Part shown: positions 33,329-41,541 of the stretch, piece by piece
Layout of the letters: every line of letters starts with the position of its first letter
How positions within the stretch are numbered: position 1 is the stretch's first letter
Origin: Cyanobacteria bacterium UBA2566
GTDB lineage: Bacteria; Cyanobacteriota; Cyanobacteriia; Cyanobacteriales; Desertifilaceae
NCBI GenBank assembly: GCA_002340255.1
Contig: DDLS01000138.1
Location: 1 to 64,000, forward strand
Direction of reading: 5' to 3'
DNA: 64,000 bases
Notes under the pieces: model-generated
What the model was told of the DNA's origin: nothing
The model's database searches: none
What the model saw: only the letters and a program-made list of their open reading frames with translations
Program-made: the position numbers and the translations under genes

Positions 33329-34831
33329 ATGCGAGAGCAGCTTAGTATTTTAATTAAAGCTCAATATCCCCTAATCTACCTCGTAACCTCTGAGGAAGAG
33401 CGGGCAGAGCAATCCATAGCCAACCTTGCACAAGGCAAGTCTCCAAGACGACTCTACGTTTGGACAGTCACCCGTGGAATGGTTGAGTACGGAGAACCTC
33501 GCAGCGTAACCCAGCACAACACGTTGTCACCGGAAGCGGCGATCGAATGGGTGATTCGCCAACCTTCCAAAGAAGGGGCAATCTTTATCTTTAAGGACTT
33601 GCATTCCTTCTATACTCCAACGATCGTGCGGTGGTTACGCGATGCGATCGCCAACTTTAAGGGAACTCAGAAGACCATTATATTAATGTCTCCTGTGCAA
33701 GAAATTCCCATTGAATTGGAAAAAGAAATTATTGTTCTTGACTTTCCTTTACCCGATCTTGAGGCTCTCAACCAAATCTTATCCGCTCAACTCGGTTCTA
33801 GTCGGATCAAGACCAATGTGCGAGAAAAACTCCTCAAAGCTGCCCTAGGATTAACCCTAGATGAAGCAGAAAAGGTCTATCGTAAAGCTCAAGTAACAGC
33901 CGGTCGATTAACAGGATCTGAGGTAGAAATCGTTCTATCTGAGAAAAAACAGTTAATTCGCCGTAATGGTATTCTCGAATACATTGAAGAAGACGAAACC
34001 CTTGATTCAGTCGGGGGGTTAGAAGAACTCAAATCCTGGCTCAAACAGCGATCGAACGCCTTTACTGAGCGAGCCAGACAATACGGACTCCCCCAACCCA
34101 AAGGAATGCTCATTTTAGGCGTTCCCGGTTGTGGAAAATCCCTAATTGCTAAAACAACCTCTCGCCTGTGGGGATTACCCCTACTGCGCCTGGATATGGG
34201 TCGAGTCTACGATGGGTCCATGGTTGGTCGTTCAGAAGCGAACCTCCGAAATGCCCTGAAAACGGCTGAATCCATTTCCCCCGCTATCTTGTTCATTGAT
34301 GAACTCGACAAAGCCTTTGCTGGAGGAACCGGTTCGGCGGACTCCGATGGCGGAACCTCTAGCCGGATCTTCGGATCGTTCCTCACCTGGATGCAAGAAA
34401 AAACCTCCCCAGTGTTTGTCATGGCAACTGCTAATCGTGTAGAGCGATTGCCCGGAGAGTTCTTGCGTAAAGGCCGCTTTGACGAAATCTTCTTTGTCGA
34501 TCTACCCAATGAACAAGAGCGTCAAGATATTTTCACCATTCATCTAGAAAAACGTCGCCGAGATATATCCCGCTTCGATATCGAGCAACTCTCGAAGATC
34601 TGCGATGGTTTTTCCGGAGCTGAAATTGAGCAGGCCCTGATTGCAGCCATGTATGAAGCATTTGCCCAGGATCGGGAATTTACCCAACTGGACATAATTG
34701 CTGCGATCAAAGCTACGTTGCCCCTGTCAAAGACGATGCAAGAACAGGTCTCTGCCCTCAGAGACTGGGCAAGACAACGTGCTAGACCTGCGGCTGCTTC
34801 AGTTGCTGAATATCAGCGACTGGAGTTCTAA
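33329..34831 (+). CDS. ycf46: AAA ATPase, Ycf46 family
   Basis: A 500-residue AAA+ protein of the Ycf46 group, found in cyanobacteria and red-algal plastids. The N-terminal 220 residues (LSILIKAQYPLIYLVTSEEE) carry a RecA-like non-catalytic domain. The AAA module has Walker A GVPGCGKSLIAKTT (about 263), Walker B ILFIDELDKAFAGG (about 320), sensor-1 MATANRVERLP and arginine-finger region FLRKGRFDEIFFVDLP. The C-terminal lid contains FSGAEIEQALIAA. In Synechocystis a homologue has been linked to regulation of photosynthesis under low CO2; the exact client is unknown. It stands between the RHH/zinc-ribbon gene and ycf35 in one direction. Confidence 0.94.
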   Translation: MREQLSILIKAQYPLIYLVTSEEERAEQSIANLAQGKSPRRLYVWTVTRGMVEYGEPRSVTQHNTLSPEAAIEWVIRQPSKEGAIFIFKDLHSFYTPTIVRWLRDAIANFKGTQKTIILMSPVQEIPIELEKEIIVLDFPLPDLEALNQILSAQLGSSRIKTNVREKLLKAALGLTLDEAEKVYRKAQVTAGRLTGSEVEIVLSEKKQLIRRNGILEYIEEDETLDSVGGLEELKSWLKQRSNAFTERARQYGLPQPKGMLILGVPGCGKSLIAKTTSRLWGLPLLRLDMGRVYDGSMVGRSEANLRNALKTAESISPAILFIDELDKAFAGGTGSADSDGGTSSRIFGSFLTWMQEKTSPVFVMATANRVERLPGEFLRKGRFDEIFFVDLPNEQERQDIFTIHLEKRRRDISRFDIEQLSKICDGFSGAEIEQALIAAMYEAFAQDREFTQLDIIAAIKATLPLSKTMQEQVSALRDWARQRARPAAASVAEYQRLEF

Positions 34832-34835
34832 CAGA

Positions 34836-34886
34836 CTTTCTCTCCTGCTCCCAACAGGAGGAAAGACTAGCGCATCCCTCGCTAGT
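34836..34886 (+). promoter_or_regulatory. two tandem hairpins between ycf46 and ycf35
   Basis: Hairpin 1 pairs CTTTCTCTCCTG (34836-34847) with CAGGAGGAAAG (34855-34865). Hairpin 2 follows directly: ACTAGCG (34866-34872) with CGCTAGT (34880-34886). Neither is followed by a T-run, so they look more like an mRNA processing or stability element than a terminator. They begin 4 bases after the ycf46 stop codon and 100 bases before ycf35. Confidence 0.55.
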
Positions 34887-34986
34887 TCATCCAACGCCAG
34901 CGATCGCCATCAGCGCTCAACGGCATAGTTTCAATCCATGAGTTGTCGTTTCTCTCAAACAACGTTTTCTTAGGAGGAAATCTCAA

Positions 34987-35340
34987 ATGTCTCACTTTAG
35001 CACCCTGCGTACCAAAATCACCGACGCTGAAATCCTCAAGTCTTCCTTGCGTGACCTGGGTATCTCCGTTAAGAGTGAAGCCAATGTGCGTGGATACAAC
35101 GGCCAACAGGTTCGTGCTGACATCGTTGCGGTTCTCGAAGGCGAATATGACCTCGGCTGGTCTCGTAATGCTGATGGTTCTTTCGACCTGATCGCTGACC
35201 TCTGGGGTGTTGCGAAAAAGCACAATCAAACCGAGTTGATCAACTCCATCAACCAAAAATATGCAGTCAACAAGACCCTGAGCGAAGTTAAGCGTCCTGG
35301 TCTGCAAAACGCTAACGTGAAATTGGTTGTCCAAAAGTAA
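34987..35340 (+). CDS. ycf35: Ycf35 family (DUF1257) protein
   Basis: A 117-residue DUF1257 protein, conserved across cyanobacteria and some plastids. Segments: SHFSTLRTKITDAEILKSSL, NVRGYNGQQVRADIVAVLEG, YDLGWSRNADGSFDLIADLW. The ATG at 34987 is preceded by a near-perfect ribosome-binding site, TAGGAGGA, and codon choice is strongly biased toward C-ending codons, so high expression is likely. The biochemical role is unknown; the position right after ycf46 is the main clue. A strong intrinsic terminator follows. Confidence 0.93.
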   Translation: MSHFSTLRTKITDAEILKSSLRDLGISVKSEANVRGYNGQQVRADIVAVLEGEYDLGWSRNADGSFDLIADLWGVAKKHNQTELINSINQKYAVNKTLSEVKRPGLQNANVKLVVQK

Positions 35341-35363
35341 TTTCTCTAGCGCGTTTCCAAGTT

Positions 35364-35399
35364 AACGGGTTAACCTAATGCTGGTTACCCCGTTTTTTT
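35364..35399 (+). terminator. rho-independent terminator after ycf35
   Basis: AACGGGTTAACC pairs with GGTTACCCCGTT around a TAATGCT loop, followed directly by seven Ts. This is a textbook intrinsic terminator closing the ycf46-ycf35 run. It also shows that the next gene starts after it, at ATG 35414. Confidence 0.9.
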
Positions 35400-35413
35400 A
35401 TGTCGAGAGAGCT

Positions 35414-36283
35414 ATGGATCGCATTGCATCTGAGTTTAATCCCAAAATCACTCAAGTATTACAAGAGTGTGGTCAACAAATTGAGTTGCTCAGTGAGTCT
35501 TTTGAGGTCGATCAAAAAGGCCCAGGAGATTATGTAACCAATGTCGATCGCTATTTAGACCGGAAGCTGTCTCAGGTTTTTGGCGGTATGTTTCCCCAAG
35601 ATGGCATTATTAGCGAGGAAAATGAAGTATCAAGACGCTTATTCCATCAAGGGTATGAACAATTATGGTGTATCGATCCCTTAGATGGTACAGAAGGATT
35701 AGTCAATGGTCGTCAAGATTATGCGGTGATGGTAGGGTTGTTGCGAGATTATCAACCGATCGCCGGTTGGGTTTATGCTCCTGCACGGGCAAGATTATAT
35801 TATGGGGGCCAGGATTGGGGTTTATTTGAAATTCGCTCTCAAGAACTACCCAAAGCCATCATTCCCCAAATACCTCCCTCTCCCTCTACATCATTCTGTC
35901 CCGTGCAAATTGGCTTTCAAGACCGGAAAAAGTATGGCCAAGCTCTAACTCAGTTTGTTCCCCACATTCAATTTTACTCTTTAGGCAGCTTTGGCTTGAA
36001 GGTCTTAGAGGTAATTTTTGGTCGGGTTGGCCTGTATTTTTACTTCAATCGTCGGGTAAAACTCTGGGATACTGTCGGCCCCATCGCCTTAGCTCAGAGG
36101 GCGGGATTAATTTGTTGCGATCTAGAGGGTCAACCCTTAGAGTTTAGCCCCAATGCCATTCATCCGGATACCTTGGCCCACGAGCAAATGATCGTTATTG
36201 GTTGGCCAGAGTATATTGAGGCTCTTCTACCAGGATTACAGAAAGCAGTGTATTCAGTTCAAGGGGCGATCTCCACCAGTTAA
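35414..36283 (+). CDS. Inositol monophosphatase-superfamily protein (CysQ/BPNT-like)
   Basis: A 289-residue member of the Li+-sensitive phosphatase superfamily. Metal-site motifs: DYVTNVDRYLDRKL, GIISEENEV (Glu), CIDPLDGTEGLVNG (DPxDGT) and KLWDTVGPIALAQRAG (WD motif). The GIISEE and EGLVNG forms lean toward 3'(2'),5'-bisphosphate nucleotidases of sulfur metabolism (CysQ/SAL1), but substrate is not certain. It differs clearly from the other IMPase in the window (29476). The start is set by the terminator immediately upstream, which excludes an earlier in-frame codon at 35378. Confidence 0.88.
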   Translation: MDRIASEFNPKITQVLQECGQQIELLSESFEVDQKGPGDYVTNVDRYLDRKLSQVFGGMFPQDGIISEENEVSRRLFHQGYEQLWCIDPLDGTEGLVNGRQDYAVMVGLLRDYQPIAGWVYAPARARLYYGGQDWGLFEIRSQELPKAIIPQIPPSPSTSFCPVQIGFQDRKKYGQALTQFVPHIQFYSLGSFGLKVLEVIFGRVGLYFYFNRRVKLWDTVGPIALAQRAGLICCDLEGQPLEFSPNAIHPDTLAHEQMIVIGWPEYIEALLPGLQKAVYSVQGAISTS

Positions 36284-36293
36284 TCCTAGCTCC

Positions 36294-37949
36294 TTAAGAT
36301 CGCAATCGTCCTGACCTTAGGATACTAACGACAAGCCATAATCCAATAAAGCTGGCGGCTCCAAATAAGACGGCGCTGAGTAACGAGAGTTGGGGACTTT
36401 GGGCATTACTGGAAATAACGGCTGCTCCCATAATTAGGGAACCAACGAGAATGCTAAAGGAGAGGCGGTTAGCGGAGTCGTCAATACTGCGACGAAGTCG
36501 CTCTAGGTCTTTAACCTGAATATTCCAATTCAAAGTTTCTGAGGTTAAACGGTCGAGAAATAATTCAATTAGGCGAGGGGATTGTAAGGAGAGACTTTTG
36601 AAATCGAGAGCCGTTCTGAGTAGGGTTTGAATGGGTTTATCTCCGAGCAATTGGCGCTGGAAAATATCGGTAATCAGAGGTTTAATTTGATCGAGTAAAT
36701 TAATTTGGGGATTAAAGCCTCTGGCGACTCCTTCTAAGTTGGCTAAAGATTTGGCATAGAGTCCCATGTTACCGGGGAGACGAATTTTGTTTTTGCGGGC
36801 AACTTCGAGAATTTCGTAGAAGACTTCGCTAAAGTTAATTTCACTCAAATTAACGTTATAGTATTTGCGAAGCATCCGCGTATAGTCGGCTTCCAAACGA
36901 CTAAGATTAACGGGTTGATTCGATTCGGCTAAATCTAAGGTGAGTTGGGCGCAACGTTGGGCATCAATATCCACGATCGCCAGCAACATTTCGGTTAGAA
37001 TTTGTTGCGTCCGTGGATCTAAGCGTCCAATCATACCACAGTCTAACAGGGCCACTCTTCCATCGTTGAGCAAGAAAATGTTGCCAGGATGAGGATCGGC
37101 ATGAAAGAAGCCGTTAATATAAATTTGTTGGAAAAAGGCCCGGAAGAGGAGAGTTGTTACCCGATCTCGTTTTTGCTCGAGCGATAGGGTGGGAGTGACG
37201 AATGGGCTTAAGTCGGCTGAAAGGAGGGGTTTGCCTTCTAACCATTCTAAAACCAGGAGTTTTTGGCTGGTATAGTCCCAGTAGACTTGGGGAATAACGA
37301 GTTGTTTGGGGTCAAACCAGCGACTGGCGGATAAATTTTCTTGCATTTGTGTGGTGAAATGGCCTTCTTTAGTGAAGTCCAGTTCATCGCGCAAGGATTT
37401 GGTAAATTCGTCAGCGAGAGCAACTAAATCATAGTCTTGACCAAAATCGCTCAGTGAGGCCAATTCGGCTAATCCTTTAATGAGGGTAATGTCTTGCTCG
37501 ACAATGCGACTAATGCCAGGACGTTGGATTTTTAAGGCCACGTCTTGCCCCGTGTTGAGGGTAGCACGATGGACTTGGCCGAGGGAACCGGCGGCGATCG
37601 CCTCTGGCTCAATTTGAGGGAAGGCTTCTTCTAAGGGAACGGGTAAATTTTGACGCAGTTGGGCCTCCACCTCTGACCAAGGCACCGCAGGAACATTGGC
37701 TTGCAAATCCGACAGAGCAGTAATATAACGACCTGGTAGTAAATCAGGTCGGGTACTGAGCAGTTGTCCTAATTTGACAAATACGGGCCCTAAATCAACC
37801 AGAATATTGCGTAATACGGTGGGAGAAGGTAACTTAGGTTCACCGGGTTGATCCCCTTTGAGCAAGCCTTCGATGTAATCCCAACCGTTGCGGAAGACGA
37901 CTTCTAAAATTTCCCGTTGGCGCGAACTGGTCTTGGTGAGTGCAAACAT
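36294..37949 (-). CDS. ABC1/UbiB (AarF/ADCK) family atypical kinase
   Basis: A 551-residue protein-kinase-like ATPase. Hallmarks: PTVLRNILVDLGPVFVKLGQ and LLSTRPDLLPGRYITALSDL at the N-terminus (the KxGQ region); EAIAAGSLGQVHRATL, the Ala-rich nucleotide loop; VALKIQRPGI with the conserved Lys; HADPHPGNIFLLNDG, the catalytic segment; and VALLDCGMIGRLD, the metal-binding DFG equivalent. Two C-terminal membrane helices (SILVGSLIMGAAVIS and LSAVLFGAASFIGLWLVVSI) anchor it. Family members support quinone or prenyl-lipid biosynthesis; in cyanobacteria and plastids these are plastoquinone and tocopherol. ManC lies just upstream in the same direction with a 30-bp gap. Confidence 0.93.
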   Translation of the reverse strand: MFALTKTSSRQREILEVVFRNGWDYIEGLLKGDQPGEPKLPSPTVLRNILVDLGPVFVKLGQLLSTRPDLLPGRYITALSDLQANVPAVPWSEVEAQLRQNLPVPLEEAFPQIEPEAIAAGSLGQVHRATLNTGQDVALKIQRPGISRIVEQDITLIKGLAELASLSDFGQDYDLVALADEFTKSLRDELDFTKEGHFTTQMQENLSASRWFDPKQLVIPQVYWDYTSQKLLVLEWLEGKPLLSADLSPFVTPTLSLEQKRDRVTTLLFRAFFQQIYINGFFHADPHPGNIFLLNDGRVALLDCGMIGRLDPRTQQILTEMLLAIVDIDAQRCAQLTLDLAESNQPVNLSRLEADYTRMLRKYYNVNLSEINFSEVFYEILEVARKNKIRLPGNMGLYAKSLANLEGVARGFNPQINLLDQIKPLITDIFQRQLLGDKPIQTLLRTALDFKSLSLQSPRLIELFLDRLTSETLNWNIQVKDLERLRRSIDDSANRLSFSILVGSLIMGAAVISSNAQSPQLSLLSAVLFGAASFIGLWLVVSILRSGRLRS

Positions 37950-37979
37950 GGTGGGATTAATTGGGATACTGTCTTAGTT

Positions 37980-39041
37980 TTAAAGCAAATTCTGATATTT
38001 GGGATTTTCTTTGAGCAGTCCGAGCACTTTTTTAATGTCTTGGGTGCGCTCTTTGTTGACGATTAAGGTGGCATTCCCATCCCGGACAATGACGATATCT
38101 TCTAAGCCAATCGTCACGACTAAACCCTCTGGATCGCGATCGTAAACGATCGCCCCCTGAGTATCCAGGCTGACATGGTTCCCTAGCTCTAAATTCGGCT
38201 GCGCTCCTTGCAATAAGCGAGCCATGGCGTTCCAGTCTCCCAGGTCATCCCAGCCAAAATCAGCCGGTAAAATATAGGCGAGTTGGGTTTTCTCCATCAA
38301 AGCATAATCAATCGAAATCTTCGGTAAGTCGCCATAGGCGGCTTTACCCTGGTTTTGCAGAGGGGTTAAGATGTCTGGCGCATGGGTGGCTAACTCCTGC
38401 AACACCACCCCAGCGCGGAAAATGAACATGCCACTATTCCAACTAAAGTTACCTTGGGCGATGAACTGTTCGGCGGTGGTGAGGTCCGGTTTTTCGGTGA
38501 AGCGTTGCACCCGATACACGGGTAAATCGAGATAGCTGCCTTTGGGTTCTCCCTGTTCAATATAGCCGTAGCCGGTGGAGGGGTAAGCAGGTTTGATGCC
38601 TAGGGTAACAATCGCTTCTTCTGTGGCTGCGAGTTCTACGGCTGCTTGAATGGTTTTCTCGAAGGCGGGATAATCTCCAATCCAATGATCTGCGGGGAAA
38701 AATCCAATGACTGCATCTTTACCATAGCGCTTGGCAATTTCGAGGGTTGTCCAAGCCACTGCTGGCGCGGTATCTCGACCTTCCGGTTCTGCCAGAAGGT
38801 TTTCTGGAGGCAGTTGGGCTAACTGTTCTTGCACGCCATCTGCCAGTTGGCTAGAGGTGCAGATCCATAGTTTATCCCAACCGGGGGCGAGTTGAACCAG
38901 GCGATCGGCAGTTGTTTGCAACAGACTCGAACCGGTTCCATCCAAACTCAGAAACTGCTTGGGCCGATGTTTGCGACTCAGGGGCCAAAAGCGCTCTCCT
39001 TTTCCCCCAGCTAAAATCACAGGCACAACGGTATGAGACAT
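37980..39041 (-). CDS. manC: Mannose-1-phosphate guanylyltransferase
   Basis: A 353-residue nucleotidyltransferase that makes GDP-mannose from mannose-1-phosphate and GTP for polysaccharides and glycoproteins. It has the Rossmann signature VVPVILAGGKGERFWPLSRK with the downstream RPKQFLSL of mannose enzymes, then GFFPADHWIGD, PSTGYGYIEQG, VQRFTEKPDL and FSWNSGMFIFRAG. It is the short form without the phosphomannose-isomerase domain. ATG 39041 has GGAG nine bases upstream; an in-frame extension to 39095 is unlikely. Probably co-transcribed with the following UbiB-type gene. Confidence 0.95.
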   Translation of the reverse strand: MSHTVVPVILAGGKGERFWPLSRKHRPKQFLSLDGTGSSLLQTTADRLVQLAPGWDKLWICTSSQLADGVQEQLAQLPPENLLAEPEGRDTAPAVAWTTLEIAKRYGKDAVIGFFPADHWIGDYPAFEKTIQAAVELAATEEAIVTLGIKPAYPSTGYGYIEQGEPKGSYLDLPVYRVQRFTEKPDLTTAEQFIAQGNFSWNSGMFIFRAGVVLQELATHAPDILTPLQNQGKAAYGDLPKISIDYALMEKTQLAYILPADFGWDDLGDWNAMARLLQGAQPNLELGNHVSLDTQGAIVYDRDPEGLVVTIGLEDIVIVRDGNATLIVNKERTQDIKKVLGLLKENPKYQNLL

Positions 39042-39097
39042 GGTGCAGAACTCCTTCAGGTTGCAAGGTTCAACTGTGGCTATCGTAGCATTCAATT

Positions 39098-39128
39098 ATG
39101 GCGCTGCGCGCTGGTAATGGGTAATGGG
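39098..39128 (+). repeat. composite intergenic repeat, copy B
   Basis: The palindrome GGCGCTGCGCGC is joined to TGGTAATGGGTAATGGG. The organisation is the same as copies at 6271, 45273 and 56602. It lies in the spacer between manC and the decayed xisHI locus, close to two decayed or mobile features. Confidence 0.75.
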
Positions 39129-39265
39129 TCAACCCTTTTTTCCTGAAAATTTTAAATGATGAAATATTAGTGAGTTGAGGAAATTTTAGACCGACTCTCT
39201 TGAGGGATTTTATCATATGAGATAAAATAGAAGTTAATAAATTCCTTATTCCCTAACTGCTGACC

Positions 39266-39785
39266 ATGCCAGCAAGAGATTTATTTCATGAGTTAGTAAG
39301 GACTGCTCTTGAACATGAAGGGTGGACAATTACTCACGATCCCTATCCTATTGATTTAGGCGTTGTTGATTTTTATATCGATCTGGGTGCAGAGCGGTTA
39401 ATTGCGGCTACCAAGAATGAGGATAAAATTGCTGTAGAAGTCGAGACTTTTCTAGCTTCTTCAACAATTAGAGCGGGCGAAACGGCGATCGCCGAATGAT
39501 CCGGTAAAAAGTCAGACCATTTTCGATCGCGAGGGCGATCATTATCAACTGGTGAGCGTTGGATGGAAAGATAACCAGAGACGGATCTATGGCTGTGTGT
39601 TGTATGTTGACATCATCGACGGCAAAATTTGGATACAACATGATGGCACGGAAGATGCGATCGCGTAAGTGATGCGGAGCATTATCGCCGATCGGTGAGC
39701 TGCTAAGGGAGTCCCGAAGCAGGAGATTGTTTTAGCTTATCATCCCCCTCATCTCCGCCAGTATACAGACTTTGCAGTGGGGTAA
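39266..39785 (+). pseudogene. decayed xisH-xisI pair (XisH N-terminus, broken XisI)
   Basis: From ATG 39266, 77 codons give the N-terminal half of XisH, the endonuclease-like fdxN-element excision controlling factor family: ARDLFHELVRTALEHEGWTI, PYPIDLGVVDFYIDLGAERL and KIAVEVETFLASS. Then the C-terminal half is missing and the sequence jumps, out of frame, into XisI: DHYQLVSVGWKDNQRRIYGC and VDIIDGKIWIQHDGTEDAIA, a stop, a frame change with another stop, and GVPKQEIVLAYHPPHLRQYT ending at 39785. The normal pair is about 138 and 110 residues. The residual N-terminal frame (39266-39499) can hardly be functional. A second, differently damaged copy lies at 53343. Confidence 0.85.
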
Positions 39786-39939
39786 TAAATGGGTAAGCTG
39801 ACAACATTTGGGTGCGAGAAGTGTAAAGAAACCAGGTTTCTAGCTCTTCATCTTTCCTCGCGATCGCAACGTGATATTATAGACAAAGAGAGTAAGTGCA
39901 TTACCCTTGTCCTCTGTTCAAGGTTGAGATCGGGACACA

Positions 39940-41460
39940 ATGAGTACCATAGAACAGGCTTGGCAACTTTTCGGCCTCAAGCGGGGTGCAGACCTGAAGA
40001 CCATAAAAAAAGCGTATCGTCAACTGGCAAAACAGTGGCATCCGGATCAGTTTGTTGGAGATGAGTCTGCTATCAAACAAGCGGAAACAAAAATTAAGGA
40101 AATCAATCAGGCTTACGAGTTAATCAAACAGGAATTATTGGAACCCACCTCTGCTAGGGTTCAATTGAAGATTGAAAAAACAAATTCAGATTTCTATTAT
40201 CAGCAAGGAGTCATCAATGCAGAATTGGAGGATTATCCCGAGGCAATTGAGGATTTTACCCACGCGATTAAATTAGATGAGAATTATCTCAAAGCTTATC
40301 AATATCGAGCATTTATCTATGAAAAGTTAGGGTATACCTATAGAGCGGAAGCAGATTTTCTCAAGGTGAAGCAGATTAAGCTGCAACAAACGACTGCTTC
40401 AGCGAGTTCTCCCGCTAAACCCTCTTCCACAGAAGAGTCAGTTAAAGAACCAAAAGCTCCTTCTCCAGGGACTTCTCCAACTGAACCTTTGGAAGAGGAA
40501 GAAGCCATTCCAGAACAGGAAGCGACCCCAAATCAAGACAGTATTCATCCTTCAAGTTGGCAGTGTATTCACATTCTGGCAGACCATAAGGATGGTGTCA
40601 GCTCTTGCGCGATGAGTGCCCAAGGTTTAGTTATTAGTGGCAGTTATGACTGTACGGTTAAACTCTGGAATTTGAAAACTGGAGATCTTTTAAAAACGAT
40701 TGAGGCTCATAGCGATCGCGTCAATGCTGTTGCTCTATCTGCTGATGGTCAATCTTTCGCCAGTGCTTGTCAAAATGGAACGATCAAAGCTTGGAAACTG
40801 GGCAAAGGTAAGGTGGAAGAAATTTTCAGATTGGAGGCCCATCAAGCTGCTGTTACTTGTATTCAGTTTAGCGTGAACGGTGAGTTGTTAATCACGGGAT
40901 CTGAAGATAAAACGGTCAAAATATGGAATACTGAAACCGGTCAACTGCTGAAAAATTTGACCGGATATTCGGCCCATCTCATGGATCTGGCGTTATCTGC
41001 GGATGGCAGATATTTTGCCAGTAGCGCTTTAGAACCTTTGGTGAGAATTCGACAGATAGCAGATGGAAAATTAGTCCGTTCGGTGAAAAGTCCATCGGCA
41101 ATTTCATCTCTAGCGTTTAGTCCCGATGGGTTAATGTTGGCAACAGCAGGATATAATCATCAGATTCATCTTTGGAAAGTTCCGAATTATACGAAACTCT
41201 GGTCAGCTCATCAGGGTTCTCCCATTTTATCTCTGGCTTTTAGTTTCCATCAACCTTTAATTGCTAGTGGCGGTGAAGATAAAGCGATTAAATTATGGCA
41301 TACTCAAACTGGAGAATTGTTAGAGAGCATTAGAGAACATGATGGAGCCATCACTGCACTGCAATTTTTAGCCCATCCTAAACTGCAAGTTCTCCTCAGT
41401 AGTAGTGAGGATGGAACGGTGAAAATTTGGAAAACCGAAAGGTTGAATCCAGAACGATGA
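39940..41460 (+). CDS. DnaJ-domain - TPR - WD40 repeat fusion protein
   Basis: A 506-residue soluble protein. An N-terminal J domain (about 3-68) has the helix KTIKKAYRQLAKQWHPDQF with the HPD motif that stimulates Hsp70 ATPase. A TPR-like pair follows (YYQQGVINAELEDYPEAIED, then AYQYRAFIYEKLGYTYRA), then a Pro/Glu/Ser-rich linker (about 150-205), and seven WD40 blades starting QCIHILADHKDGVSSCAMSA, with typical ends TVKLWNLKTGDLL, TVKIWNTETGQLL and TVKIWKTERL. The WD40 propeller probably selects clients or partners and the J domain recruits DnaK. The combination is seen in cyanobacteria. It is preceded by the xisHI remnant and followed by the LCP gene. Confidence 0.92.
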   Translation: MSTIEQAWQLFGLKRGADLKTIKKAYRQLAKQWHPDQFVGDESAIKQAETKIKEINQAYELIKQELLEPTSARVQLKIEKTNSDFYYQQGVINAELEDYPEAIEDFTHAIKLDENYLKAYQYRAFIYEKLGYTYRAEADFLKVKQIKLQQTTASASSPAKPSSTEESVKEPKAPSPGTSPTEPLEEEEAIPEQEATPNQDSIHPSSWQCIHILADHKDGVSSCAMSAQGLVISGSYDCTVKLWNLKTGDLLKTIEAHSDRVNAVALSADGQSFASACQNGTIKAWKLGKGKVEEIFRLEAHQAAVTCIQFSVNGELLITGSEDKTVKIWNTETGQLLKNLTGYSAHLMDLALSADGRYFASSALEPLVRIRQIADGKLVRSVKSPSAISSLAFSPDGLMLATAGYNHQIHLWKVPNYTKLWSAHQGSPILSLAFSFHQPLIASGGEDKAIKLWHTQTGELLESIREHDGAITALQFLAHPKLQVLLSSSEDGTVKIWKTERLNPER

Positions 41461-41541
41461 CCGAGTTACCGTTTTGAGAGAATTTATAAGGATCTCCTTG
41501 AGTCGGTGTAGCTCTATGTCACAATAGCCTTTGATTGTTGA

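Noticed and set aside
39789..40064. 91-codon plus-strand frame between the xisHI remnant and the DnaJ fusion
   Set aside because: Overlaps the J domain in another frame, with low-complexity, non-conserved content.
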